NCBI RefSeq assembly: GCF_003627095.1
Contig: NZ_CP032627.1
Location: forward strand, 2,480,001 to 2,544,000
Source of the DNA: Lactococcus allomyrinae
GTDB lineage: Bacteria > Bacillota > Bacilli > Lactobacillales > Streptococcaceae
Direction of reading: 5' to 3'
DNA: 64,000 nucleotides
Below are positions 15,737 to 23,772 of this stretch, piece by piece. The first letter of the stretch is position 1, and every line of letters starts with the position of its first letter. A model generated the notes under the pieces. That model did no database searches. It saw only the letters and a list, made by a program, of their open reading frames with translations, and had not been told where the DNA came from. The translations under genes were made by a program, and so were the position numbers.

Positions 15737-16889
15737 TAATCTTGATGAAATCATTGATTTTATTGAAAATACTCTAGGTTATGTAATTACTCCTGAAAAT
15801 AGAGCTGATTTAATCAAAGAAGCTCAAAGTATTATTCAAGAAAATAAGAATAATCAACAAGTAGCATTTATTGCTGTTATGATAGCGATTGTAAATAATA
15901 AAAATATTGTTCAAGAAAATTTGCATAAAAAAGTTGCTGAACTTCAAAAAGAATTAATAAAGAGAGGTCTTGAAGTTGATACAGCTTTAAAAGGTCAACT
16001 TCGATTGCTTGCTGAATATGACTTATTGAGATATAACCTGTCAGAGAGTTTTATCAATGTTATTACTGGGAAACCACCTGATAAATTTGCAAAAACGATT
16101 GATGAAATATTACTTAATTCAGCAAAAGAATCTAAAAAATATCTTGATTGGGAATTTGACGGAATTGAGAATGGAAAAATAGTTGATTATAACCAAGCTT
16201 TGTCTAGTTATTTTGATTATAAAGCTAGGTTATATGCTTCAAATCGAAAACCATCAATTATTCCAGATTATGATTATTATAAAAAACTCTATGCTGAAAA
16301 AATTGGTAATATCAAAATCAATGATTTTATGTCAGATAGAGATGTTGCTTTAGCTCAAAAAGCAATTAAGCAAGCAGTCAATGCAGCAAATAGATTTAAC
16401 AGATTTGATTTGATGTATAGACAAACCGCTGACAGGTTTGAACCAGGAGAAAAAGGAATCTACGCAGCAAGAGCAGCGGCAGATGAAGATTGCAAAGCTC
16501 ATCAGGGGATAGTAATGACAAGAGAGCAATTTTGGGAAATTACTCCAGTACACCCTAATTGTTTATGCACACTTGAGCCAAGACCTTACACTTATTCTGA
16601 CCAGAAGTGGGAAAATAATATGATGTTAGATGATGGTACGATACCAAAAACTGCTGACATATATAGAAAAGCTGGCACATCTCGTTATCCAACAAAAGAA
16701 TACATAGGAAAAAGTGTTGAAAACAAGTATAAATTCAAGTATGCTTTACCACCCAAATCACATCAAAAAACTTTAATCAAAGGAGAATTAAACTATGAGT
16801 ACACAGAACCAAACAGCTTTAACAGATCAGGTTACTTCAACAGCACAACAAGAGCAGACTACTACAATTCAACAAGGACAACAAACTGA
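15726..16889 (+). CDS. Minor head protein with MuF-like C-terminus
   Basis: 387 aa. The C-terminal region ARAAADEDCKAHQGIVMTRE with PVHPNCLCTLEPRPYT is the signature of SPP1 gp7 / Mu gpF head-morphogenesis proteins. The N-terminal part is helical. It overlaps the portal gene by 11 bp and, unusually, the scaffold gene by 95 bp. The last about 30 residues read through the scaffold start in another frame and may not be conserved. Confidence 0.7.
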   Translation: MATNNLDEIIDFIENTLGYVITPENRADLIKEAQSIIQENKNNQQVAFIAVMIAIVNNKNIVQENLHKKVAELQKELIKRGLEVDTALKGQLRLLAEYDLLRYNLSESFINVITGKPPDKFAKTIDEILLNSAKESKKYLDWEFDGIENGKIVDYNQALSSYFDYKARLYASNRKPSIIPDYDYYKKLYAEKIGNIKINDFMSDRDVALAQKAIKQAVNAANRFNRFDLMYRQTADRFEPGEKGIYAARAAADEDCKAHQGIVMTREQFWEITPVHPNCLCTLEPRPYTYSDQKWENNMMLDDGTIPKTADIYRKAGTSRYPTKEYIGKSVENKYKFKYALPPKSHQKTLIKGELNYEYTEPNSFNRSGYFNSTTRADYYNSTRTTN

Positions 16890-17400
16890 ACAAACTCAAC
16901 AACAGCAAGAATCTGCACAAGCACCTGGTGCAATGACTTTGACACAGGCAGAGCTTGATAAACTTATTTCAAAGGGAATTCAAACGGCTACAGCGAATTT
17001 GACAAGTAAATTTGAGGAAGCTCAGAAGCGTATCAAAGGGCTTGAAGCTCAAAATATGACAGCAGAAGAATTAGCTGCACAGCAACAGAAAGAAGCTCAA
17101 GAAGCAAGTGCTGCACGAATTGCAGAGCTTATAGAAAATAATCAACGTTTGCAAATTAAAGCTAAGATTGCTGAAACTGGATTACCTCTTGACGAAAATC
17201 TTTTTGTTAATACTAGTCTTGAAATTGATGATATTTTTAAAAATATTGATAATATGGCTAAAAAGTACAATGATGATCTTGAAAAAGCTATTGCTTCTAA
17301 ACAGTCAAAAGCTGGTGCAGGTATCGCTTCAAAAGCTGGTAATGGAAATCAAACCACATCTAGTAATCAAGAATATGCTAAGAAAGTACCTTGGGTATAA
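16795..17400 (+). CDS. Capsid scaffold protein
   Basis: 201 aa, strongly charged and helical. Gln/Thr-rich N-terminus, central coiled coil (KFEEAQKRIKGLEAQ), DUF4355-like middle and a short ordered C-terminus (NQEYAKKVPWV). Such proteins template procapsid assembly and are lost on maturation. AAAGGAGAATTAAACT precedes the ATG. No protease gene is seen. Confidence 0.75.
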   Translation: MSTQNQTALTDQVTSTAQQEQTTTIQQGQQTEQTQQQQESAQAPGAMTLTQAELDKLISKGIQTATANLTSKFEEAQKRIKGLEAQNMTAEELAAQQQKEAQEASAARIAELIENNQRLQIKAKIAETGLPLDENLFVNTSLEIDDIFKNIDNMAKKYNDDLEKAIASKQSKAGAGIASKAGNGNQTTSSNQEYAKKVPWV

Positions 17401-17403
17401 ACT

Positions 17404-17889
17404 ATGACAACACCAAATATTAACGAAATCAAAGAAATTTCTTATGACACACTAAAAAAATCACTTTGTGCCTTAACAGGTGTATCAAAAGATAAAGATG
17501 ATTTGTTGCATGAAGCCTATAATATTACTAGTGATTGGATTTCTGGGAGAATTAGAGGGCGAGAAGTTGATGAAAATTCATTTCTTGCAGTAGCTCGTAG
17601 AGTAATTAAAGAGTACACAATTTATAGATTTAATCGTATTTCAGAAGAGGGCTTGACCTCTCGGGAGCAGGACGGCGAAACAGTCACTTGGGATACTAAA
17701 TATCTCAATCAATTTGAAGATGATTTGGAGAGTGTAATTGTAAGTGCTGGTGATGGTTGGTCAGTTACTGTACTTTCTCAACGTGAAAACACAGTATGGA
17801 ATGAGGGACATACTTCTACACCGCTATTTTACAACGGTGCAACATGGGTTTGGTCAGAAAACCATGCTAATTTGAGAGGTGGAAGATGA
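17404..17889 (+). CDS. Head-tail connector protein
   Basis: 161 aa. SYDTLKKSLCALTGVSKDKD, ENSFLAVARRVIKEYTIYRF, then NRISEEGLTSREQDGETVTW is typical of gp6/gp15-type connectors that bind under the portal. Overlaps the next gene by 4 bp. Its place between the scaffold and tail genes supports the role. Confidence 0.65.
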   Translation: MTTPNINEIKEISYDTLKKSLCALTGVSKDKDDLLHEAYNITSDWISGRIRGREVDENSFLAVARRVIKEYTIYRFNRISEEGLTSREQDGETVTWDTKYLNQFEDDLESVIVSAGDGWSVTVLSQRENTVWNEGHTSTPLFYNGATWVWSENHANLRGGR

Positions 17890-18296
17890 CAGAATATATT
17901 GACGGAAATCAAACTGCTCAACGTCTAATCAATCTTGTCACTCGTGCTGTAAATGGTCTTACTGATAATAATGGAAAAATAAAGTATCCTCTTGCTTTTG
18001 CTCCTGAACATCATGACAGCCCTGGCGCTTGGTCATATTATGATATTGGTCAGCAAGGACGCAAAGTTCAGTCAAGACGATTTACTTTTAATGCTGATGA
18101 TATTGATAGTACACTAACATTACATATCTTTGAAAATCCAGAAAAACAAGGCGATTTAATCAATAATATTTCTATCATTGATAGAGCTGTTTACAATGGC
18201 TATTCTGATTTACAAGGATTCGCGCATGACTTGAGCTTTCGAGTTGTTCATGATGAAAGCGGAGATTTACACGCTGTTATTAACTTTAAAAAATAA
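17886..18296 (+). CDS. Putative tail terminator/completion protein
   Basis: 136 aa (MTEYIDGNQTAQRLINLVTR). The order of strands and the LTLHIFENPEKQGDLINNIS segment resemble minor tail terminator proteins that cap the tube. Identification is mainly by size and position. Confidence 0.45.
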   Translation: MTEYIDGNQTAQRLINLVTRAVNGLTDNNGKIKYPLAFAPEHHDSPGAWSYYDIGQQGRKVQSRRFTFNADDIDSTLTLHIFENPEKQGDLINNISIIDRAVYNGYSDLQGFAHDLSFRVVHDESGDLHAVINFKK

Positions 18297-18309
18297 GGAG
18301 AATTAAAAT

Positions 18310-18711
18310 ATGTCATTTCAATTAGTTTTAGGCAAAAAGCCTGTTATTTTCAAATCTGGTGTCCGAATGAATAAAAAGTTGGATAAATTATCAACAATGA
18401 CTTTAATTAGTGAAGATGGCCAAGAAATAAAACACTTTGCTGGTTCAGGTGCTGGTACGGTTAATCAATTTATCACAGTGATTGCTCAACCAGAAGCAAG
18501 CACAGAGGTCATTTTAACTTTGCTCTCATATTTGCTGTTTTCTATGCAAAATGAAGTTGCTCAAGATGAAATTGATGATTATTTAGATTCTATTGATGAT
18601 GAGGAAACTTTAAGCCAAATTGTTCAAAAAGTGTATAACGAGCTTCCAAAAAAATCAAAAAAGTCAGTTTCACAATCAGAGATGAATACAGCGCCTATTG
18701 CATTGCAATAG
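18310..18711 (+). CDS. Tail assembly chaperone, short form (gpG-like)
   Basis: 133 aa (MSFQLVLGKKPVIFKSGVRM). The acidic helical C-terminal half (DEIDDYLDSIDDEETLSQIV) and a slippery A AAA AAG just before the end match siphovirus chaperones such as lambda gpG, which bind the tape measure. A -1 shift continues into the ORF ending at 19148. GGAGAATTAAAAT precedes the ATG. Confidence 0.7.
   Translation: MSFQLVLGKKPVIFKSGVRMNKKLDKLSTMTLISEDGQEIKHFAGSGAGTVNQFITVIAQPEASTEVILTLLSYLLFSMQNEVAQDEIDDYLDSIDDEETLSQIVQKVYNELPKKSKKSVSQSEMNTAPIALQ
18657..18663 (+). other. Programmed -1 frameshift site
   Basis: Heptamer A AAA AAG in the gpG-like frame (TCA AAA AAG). After a -1 slip, translation reads KKVSFTIRDEYSAYCIAIVN without a stop into the downstream ORF. 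This is the same slippery sequence used by dnaX and many tail chaperones. Confidence 0.7.
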
Positions 18712-19148
18712 TAAACGCTATCTCTCCAATGGGCTTAATTGACACAGTTTATACAGAAAATCATGAAATAATTGAGTGGTTACACCTTATGACTGGATAT
18801 TCCTTTGAGCAAATATCACAAGCTGACAAAGAATTTGTAGAACGTTTGAGCGTACATTTATCGTTTAAATATGCTGAAAAGTATGATGAAATAATTGATA
18901 GAGCTACAATCCAAGCAATCATTGACAAAAAGAAAAAAGGGAAAAATAAAACAGGTTTATTCAGTAAATTTGAGATTTTGTCAAAGTTGACAGGGAAAAA
19001 CCAAGGTACGTTAAAACAAACTGCTGATTTTCATAATCAGTATGAACAAACTGATATGGAAATTGGAGATAAAATCAAAAAAGAAGCTGAACGTGCGGAG
19101 CGTGAATTTAAAAAAGCAACGTTTTTACAAAAAATTCGTAAAAAATAA
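18663..19148 (+). CDS. Tail assembly chaperone extension (gpT-like)
   Basis: Open in the -1 frame from the slippery site. Contains SPMGLIDTVYTENHEIIEWL and a basic, charged C-terminus. As a fusion with the upstream gene the product is about 279 aa, like gpGT. An ATG at 18729 would give a free 139-aa protein, but its ribosome site is weak, favouring frameshift expression. Confidence 0.65.
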   Translation, partial: VSFTIRDEYSAYCIAIVNAISPMGLIDTVYTENHEIIEWLHLMTGYSFEQISQADKEFVERLSVHLSFKYAEKYDEIIDRATIQAIIDKKKKGKNKTGLFSKFEILSKLTGKNQGTLKQTADFHNQYEQTDMEIGDKIKKEAERAEREFKKATFLQKIRKK

Positions 19149-19153
19149 ATTTT

Positions 19154-19184
19154 GCTGGACGGAAAAGGCTAAGTCCGATAAAAT
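19154..19184 (+). other. Conserved 31-nt hairpin, copy 2
   Basis: Same flanks as copy 1 (GCTGGACGG ... CCGATAAAAT). CGGA (19160-19163) pairs with TCCG (19174-19177); the loop again contains AAAAGG. The G-C pair of copy 1 is an A-T pair here. Sits between the chaperone stop and the capsid gene. Confidence 0.6.
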
Positions 19185-19210
19185 AGTAAATGAAACGAAT
19201 ACTTTTCGGG

Positions 19211-19293
19211 CAGTTATCTCCTATAACTGAATAAAAAGCGGGCGTGAAATCAATAATCTTTTCAACGAGATTGTGGTTTTGCGCCCGTTTTTC
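19211..19293 (+). terminator. Hairpin and terminator-like structure before capsid gene
   Basis: First a perfect CAGTTAT/ATAACTG stem (19211-19229). Then CGGGCG (19239-19244) pairs with CGCCCG (19282-19287) followed by T-rich sequence, with an inner CAAT..ATTG stem. It probably processes or attenuates the message so that capsid and tail-tube genes are expressed differently from upstream genes. Confidence 0.55.
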
Positions 19294-19334
19294 GTTGGAG
19301 AAAAATATAAATATAAGAAAAGGAAGATAAACAA

Positions 19335-20345
19335 ATGGCTTATCCAGGACAATTTATTACTCCACAGACTACCGCACCATTTACTGAAACAGTGGGTGCT
19401 GAAACATCTGCAATCGTTGATATTATGCAAGATCCAAACCGCCCTGATTATTTCTATACGACTTTGCAAGACCAAGAGATGAATGATTCTATTATTGGTT
19501 CACAGGATGGCTCTAAATTTGCATTGACTAACAAAATTTCAGGTCAAACGGTTTCTCGTCTTGAAATGGGAAATCGCCGTGGCGCTCTTGGTGTACCTCA
19601 TGATGGTCTTTATCCAGTGAATGCTACACCTGCTAAAAAAGGATTACTTCTCATCAATAAAATTGGTGATATTGATGTTATCAATTATGAAACTTCACTT
19701 GCTATGCCAGCACTTGTTCAATCAAATGCTGAACGTTTGCGGCGTGGAGTAGTCCAATCAATTGATGATATGTTCCTATTTGGAAAGAATAAGATTGATT
19801 TCACAGAAATTCAGGGAGTAACAACAGCTCCTAAAACAATTCAAGACAATATTACTACTAATACTGCATTTACTGCTGAACAATTTATTGAACAGCTCCT
19901 TGCAATTAAAGGTAAAGCAGTTGTAGTGGTTGAAAATGAAATGGCAATTCCGCAAATTCTCGCAAGTCTTCAAAGTGCTAATCCAAGTTACTATACAATG
20001 TTGAGTACGCTCCTTGGTGGTGTGACTGTGAAATACTACCATGATTTAACAGAACAGCTGCAATTGTCAGGTATTCCAGTGCCTACAAAAGTACCACCAT
20101 ATCTTATTTATGACCGTAATCAAGCTTCTATGGTTCTTAATCCAAATGTAGAGATTATGGTTTCTCAACACGCAACATTGGAAAATGCACAGTTGAATGG
20201 AGCGGCAGCCCAACAACTTTCACTTTATCAACGTAATAAAACTGCTTTCCGTATTACTTCGTTTGCTGGTTATGAGTGGGAAGCGCTCAATAATCAATCA
20301 GCATTCTCTAATATTGTCATTCCCAGTGAAACCCCAGATGATTAA
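19335..20345 (+). CDS. Major capsid protein
   Basis: 336 aa (MAYPGQFITPQTTAPFTETV). Length, composition, a long segment with SRLEMGNRRGALGVPHDGLY, and a strong AAAAGGAAG ribosome site behind a dedicated leader all suit the shell protein. Context supports it: scaffold and connectors upstream, tail-tube protein next. The family could not be named from sequence alone. Confidence 0.7.
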   Translation: MAYPGQFITPQTTAPFTETVGAETSAIVDIMQDPNRPDYFYTTLQDQEMNDSIIGSQDGSKFALTNKISGQTVSRLEMGNRRGALGVPHDGLYPVNATPAKKGLLLINKIGDIDVINYETSLAMPALVQSNAERLRRGVVQSIDDMFLFGKNKIDFTEIQGVTTAPKTIQDNITTNTAFTAEQFIEQLLAIKGKAVVVVENEMAIPQILASLQSANPSYYTMLSTLLGGVTVKYYHDLTEQLQLSGIPVPTKVPPYLIYDRNQASMVLNPNVEIMVSQHATLENAQLNGAAAQQLSLYQRNKTAFRITSFAGYEWEALNNQSAFSNIVIPSETPDD

Positions 20346-20403
20346 TAAATATGATGTTGGGCGCTATGATAATGCAAAATATATGTGAGAAAGGAAAGTA
20401 AAA

Positions 20404-21096
20404 ATGGCTACTAAAACAACAGACTACAATGAAACTGCTCTTAGTCCAAGTAAATCACTCTTTTATGTTCGTCCATATCGTTTACGTGCAGAAATTCCAG
20501 CATACAAATTTGGTGGAGTAACTGATTTTAGTTACTCAGCAGAATATGGAACGGACACAATCGCAAGTCGTGGTGCTGGTGGTTCAAAAAATGTAACTGT
20601 TCGTAATGGAGATGATAGTTTCTCCGTTGATTTCACTAATGTTGAAGCTCTTTCTGTAGAAGCAGAAGCAATCCTAGAGGACGCTCTCAATAATGATGAG
20701 TATGTTGAAATTTGGGAAGTCTTTTCAGATGTTGCAGCAGATGGTGTAACAATCAAAGATGTTGAGGGGAAGGTTGTTCCTACTGGTTGGATTCGTGATA
20801 CTTATTATGTTGGACGTATTCATAAAATGGATCACTCAAATAATGCTGGTGATTCTAGCATGACTTCACAATGGACTTTGACTTGTGATAATAGACCTGA
20901 TAAATCTTGGATTGAACCTATTGATATTCAAGAAGAATCAGCAACATTTTATCCTAACGCTTCACTCAAAGCTTACACACCAACTGATATTCCTGATAAT
21001 ACAGTACGTGATGTGAATGCTGATGAATTTGTTCCAAGTGAAAACGAAAGTCAAAATGTTCATTATGACACACCCTCAACCACCCCTGGTGAATAA
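20404..21096 (+). CDS. Major tail (tube) protein
   Basis: 230 aa (MATKTTDYNETALSPSKSLF). Acidic, beta-rich, with a VRNGDDSFSVDFTNVEALSV segment and a WTLTCDNRPD strand near the end of the core, typical of tube proteins. Strong AGAAAGGAA ribosome site and a terminator immediately downstream suggest high-level expression. Confidence 0.7.
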   Translation: MATKTTDYNETALSPSKSLFYVRPYRLRAEIPAYKFGGVTDFSYSAEYGTDTIASRGAGGSKNVTVRNGDDSFSVDFTNVEALSVEAEAILEDALNNDEYVEIWEVFSDVAADGVTIKDVEGKVVPTGWIRDTYYVGRIHKMDHSNNAGDSSMTSQWTLTCDNRPDKSWIEPIDIQEESATFYPNASLKAYTPTDIPDNTVRDVNADEFVPSENESQNVHYDTPSTTPGE

Positions 21097-21151
21097 GGGG
21101 GTATATAACAAAACAACGTACAATCATTCAACGTACAACTAAAAAAATATA

Positions 21152-21186
21152 AATGGGCTAGGGCTTTGAGCCTTAGTCCATTTTTA
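21152..21186 (+). terminator. Terminator after tail-tube gene
   Basis: AATGGGCTAGGGCT pairs with AGCCTTAGTCCATT (G-T pairs allowed) over a TTGA loop, followed by five T. Just upstream CAACGTACAA occurs twice. Likely allows surplus capsid and tube message over later genes. Confidence 0.65.
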
Positions 21187-21201
21187 GAAAGGAAATGAGT
21201 T

Positions 21202-22083
21202 ATGGCAGTTAGAACAGATAATCAGTTGCTAGATGGAACTTACGGAACGACTAATCCAATCATACCTAAAAACACTATTACATCTGAACGCCACCGTGAC
21301 ATCATTGATTCAAAGGTAAGTCGCTATTCAATTCAAAATCCTGATGAAACAACGCCAGAGGGAACTTTGATTTTAGCAAATAATCAACATCAAGATGAGC
21401 AAGACCAACGTTTGGATAGTTTAGAAGCTTCTGATGTTGAAATTAATAACCGACTTGATGGATTAGATGGACAAGTTACTAATATTGAAAACAACTATGT
21501 CACTAATCAAACATTTACAGATTATCAGCAAAATCAAGAAAATATTGATGATACGCAAGACCAACGCTTGGATATTTTGGATAATACTGTTGTTAAATCT
21601 GTAAATACTATTAGACCTAGTGAAGACGGTGATGTTACTCTCCAACTTGATGGAGAAAAAAGCATTATTGCTACTGGTGTAGTCATAATCCCCAATGATT
21701 CAGGTGTAGTTATAGCAACAGGTTCAATCAAGGCAGAGTTAAAAATAAAATCAGATACTCAAATAATTTCTGGAGAAATTTTTATCCACGATTTTAAACT
21801 TACTCTTAATTCTTCAGCTCTTGGAAATGAATCACATTTTGTTTTAAATATTACAATTCCCGAGGGATATTCTCTAGCAACTGACCGCGGAACATTTGTT
21901 GCCAATTGTGATTCAGGCGGAACAATTTATTTTGGTTCGTTTGCACATTATAAGGCTAGAACAGGAGTTTTTTCAATATCTAGCGGAGTAATCACTATAC
22001 CTTTTTCGTTCTATGCAAGTACAAACTATCCAGCAACTGCTTCACAATTTACTTACGGAGATATAAGAATCAAATTTATTTAA
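21202..22083 (+). CDS. Fibre-like structural protein, paralogue 1
   Basis: 293 aa. The first about 50 residues (RTDNQLLDGTYGTTNPIIPK, TSERHRDIIDSK) are shared with the next gene, indicating a common virion anchor. A coiled coil follows (DQRLDSLEASDVEINNRLDG), then a beta-rich C-terminal domain like lactococcal phage receptor-binding heads (FHARTG-type strands: AHYKARTGVFSISSGVITIP). Could be a head or neck fibre with an adhesion domain. Confidence 0.55.
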   Translation: MAVRTDNQLLDGTYGTTNPIIPKNTITSERHRDIIDSKVSRYSIQNPDETTPEGTLILANNQHQDEQDQRLDSLEASDVEINNRLDGLDGQVTNIENNYVTNQTFTDYQQNQENIDDTQDQRLDILDNTVVKSVNTIRPSEDGDVTLQLDGEKSIIATGVVIIPNDSGVVIATGSIKAELKIKSDTQIISGEIFIHDFKLTLNSSALGNESHFVLNITIPEGYSLATDRGTFVANCDSGGTIYFGSFAHYKARTGVFSISSGVITIPFSFYASTNYPATASQFTYGDIRIKFI

Positions 22084-22107
22084 TTTTTTTGAGAGGATAC
22101 TATAGAT

Positions 22108-23079
22108 ATGACAATCAGACAAGATAATGAGCTACTTGATGGAACTTATGGAACAACTAGCCCAATCCAACCAGATAATGAAATCACAGCAGAGCGCCAC
22201 CGTGACATTGTAGAAAGCAAAGCTAATCGGTTAAACTTTGGAGAAAATCCTGATGAAACAACAATAGAGGGTGCATTTGTTGCAAATATCAATAATAAAC
22301 TAGGGAATTTATTGACACAAGATAAAATTCATCAAAACTCACAATCAAAACTTGAATTTACCGTTGATGGTAGTGGAGGTATGCATAATCAGGTTTTGAA
22401 TTACAGTGATGAAAAAGGAATCATGCATTCTTTAGAAGATGTAAAAATTACTTTTTATTCTGCTACTAATCCAGCTGGGGCATTAAATGTAAAATTTTCA
22501 CCTAATTTATATACTATTGACATTAGTAATTTTTTGACATTGTTTTATGATGAACTAGATTTGTTAGTGCTTTCTTCTAAAGCGTTACCTCAAAAACTTG
22601 ATAACTATTCAGTAGATTATATTAATAGTGTAATTAGAGCTGATGGTCTTTATGCCAATATTTCAATTTATTTAAATGATATTAATGAAGGTATTTCATC
22701 ATCTATTGGTGGAACTATTCATTATCAAGAAGACGGACAAAGTAATTTTTACGATACTTCTTATACTCTTACAACTTTAGATAGTAACAATCAAATTTTA
22801 AGTTTGAGAGGGTATGCAGAAATTTTTAATGATACATTACCTGAAAATATAATTATTAATCTTAACCCAACAAATGGAGATATTCCAGGCATTTATCCTT
22901 TGAATATTTCAGAATTTCATCAGTTCTTTTATGCCTTGCATAATGGAGAATATAACGATTTGGAACTTTATTTTGATGGAAATGGCTTACGTGTCAATAC
23001 TATTGGCTTTAATTTAACAGCTGGCGACCAAGTAGCAATTTATTATAACTTTACGTTGATTTGTAGTAAAGATGTTTGA
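22108..23079 (+). CDS. Fibre-like structural protein, paralogue 2
   Basis: 323 aa. The N-terminal anchor matches paralogue 1 (R.DN.LLDGTYGTT.PI, then ERHRDI and NPDETT.EG), but the remaining about 250 residues are unrelated and beta-rich. Lies 24 bp after paralogue 1 with a GAGAGGA ribosome site. Two different tips on one anchor suggest alternative surface-binding proteins. Confidence 0.5.
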   Translation: MTIRQDNELLDGTYGTTSPIQPDNEITAERHRDIVESKANRLNFGENPDETTIEGAFVANINNKLGNLLTQDKIHQNSQSKLEFTVDGSGGMHNQVLNYSDEKGIMHSLEDVKITFYSATNPAGALNVKFSPNLYTIDISNFLTLFYDELDLLVLSSKALPQKLDNYSVDYINSVIRADGLYANISIYLNDINEGISSSIGGTIHYQEDGQSNFYDTSYTLTTLDSNNQILSLRGYAEIFNDTLPENIIINLNPTNGDIPGIYPLNISEFHQFFYALHNGEYNDLELYFDGNGLRVNTIGFNLTAGDQVAIYYNFTLICSKDV

Positions 23080-23111
23080 GTTGTTTTATTCAGGTATAAA
23101 AGGGGGATGCC

Positions 23112-23435
23112 ATGCTTTATCGAGAAACACTAAAATTTTATAAATCATCAGTTTATGATGAAAAAACAGGTAATTTTAAACTTGGAGAATCATTCAACAT
23201 TGAAAATCTTGATGTCCGTGTTTATCGAGGAGAAGATACAAACCAATCTGAAAAAGGTGTAGTGAATTCAAAACAAATCATATCTGTAAGGAGTAGAGAG
23301 TCTTTTCCACTTAATCATATTGTTGAATGGAATAGTAAACGTTGGAAAATAAGGACTTCAAATTTCACAAGTTATGAAGATAAAAGACGGCGGCATTGGT
23401 TTAGCGCCCGTTTTATTGAGGTAGGTGATGTGTAA
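23112..23435 (+). CDS. Head closure / head-tail adaptor protein
   Basis: 107 aa. RETLKFYKSSVYDEKTGNFK with KQIISVRSRESFPLNHIVEW and YEDKRRRHWFSARFIEV follows the small beta-barrel pattern of head-tail joining proteins. Stop and next start overlap (TAATG). Unusual place, after the tail-tube gene. Confidence 0.55.
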   Translation: MLYRETLKFYKSSVYDEKTGNFKLGESFNIENLDVRVYRGEDTNQSEKGVVNSKQIISVRSRESFPLNHIVEWNSKRWKIRTSNFTSYEDKRRRHWFSARFIEVGDV

Positions 23436-23755
23436 TGCCATTAAGTTTTTCGCAAGTTGGTCAAGAAGCAGAGAAGTTATTACTTAATCAAATTGGTCAA
23501 TCTGTAAAAAAACAGGTTGATACAGCAGTTAGATTATCGCCAGTATCGACAGAAGCAACGCGACCAGGCGGACCACATGGTGAGCTAAAGTCGAAGTGGA
23601 AATTATCAGGTGGTGGAAAGCATTATACTGTTTCAAATTCTGCAAATCATGCAACTTTCCAAGAAATCGGAACACGTCATCAATCTGGGCGAGAAATGCT
23701 AGGTTTACGTTCTGGAAAAATTGTTAATGACATTATCAATCGTGTCAAAATATAG
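23435..23755 (+). CDS. HK97 gp10-like tail component
   Basis: 106 aa. VDTAVRLSPVSTEATRPGGP, then SNSANHATFQEIGTRHQSGR is the HK97 gp10 family signature (aromatic and G-T-x-H near the C-terminus), a protein that completes the head-tail interface. Confidence 0.7.
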   Translation: MPLSFSQVGQEAEKLLLNQIGQSVKKQVDTAVRLSPVSTEATRPGGPHGELKSKWKLSGGGKHYTVSNSANHATFQEIGTRHQSGREMLGLRSGKIVNDIINRVKI

Positions 23756-23772
23756 CTAGAAAGGGGTAAATT

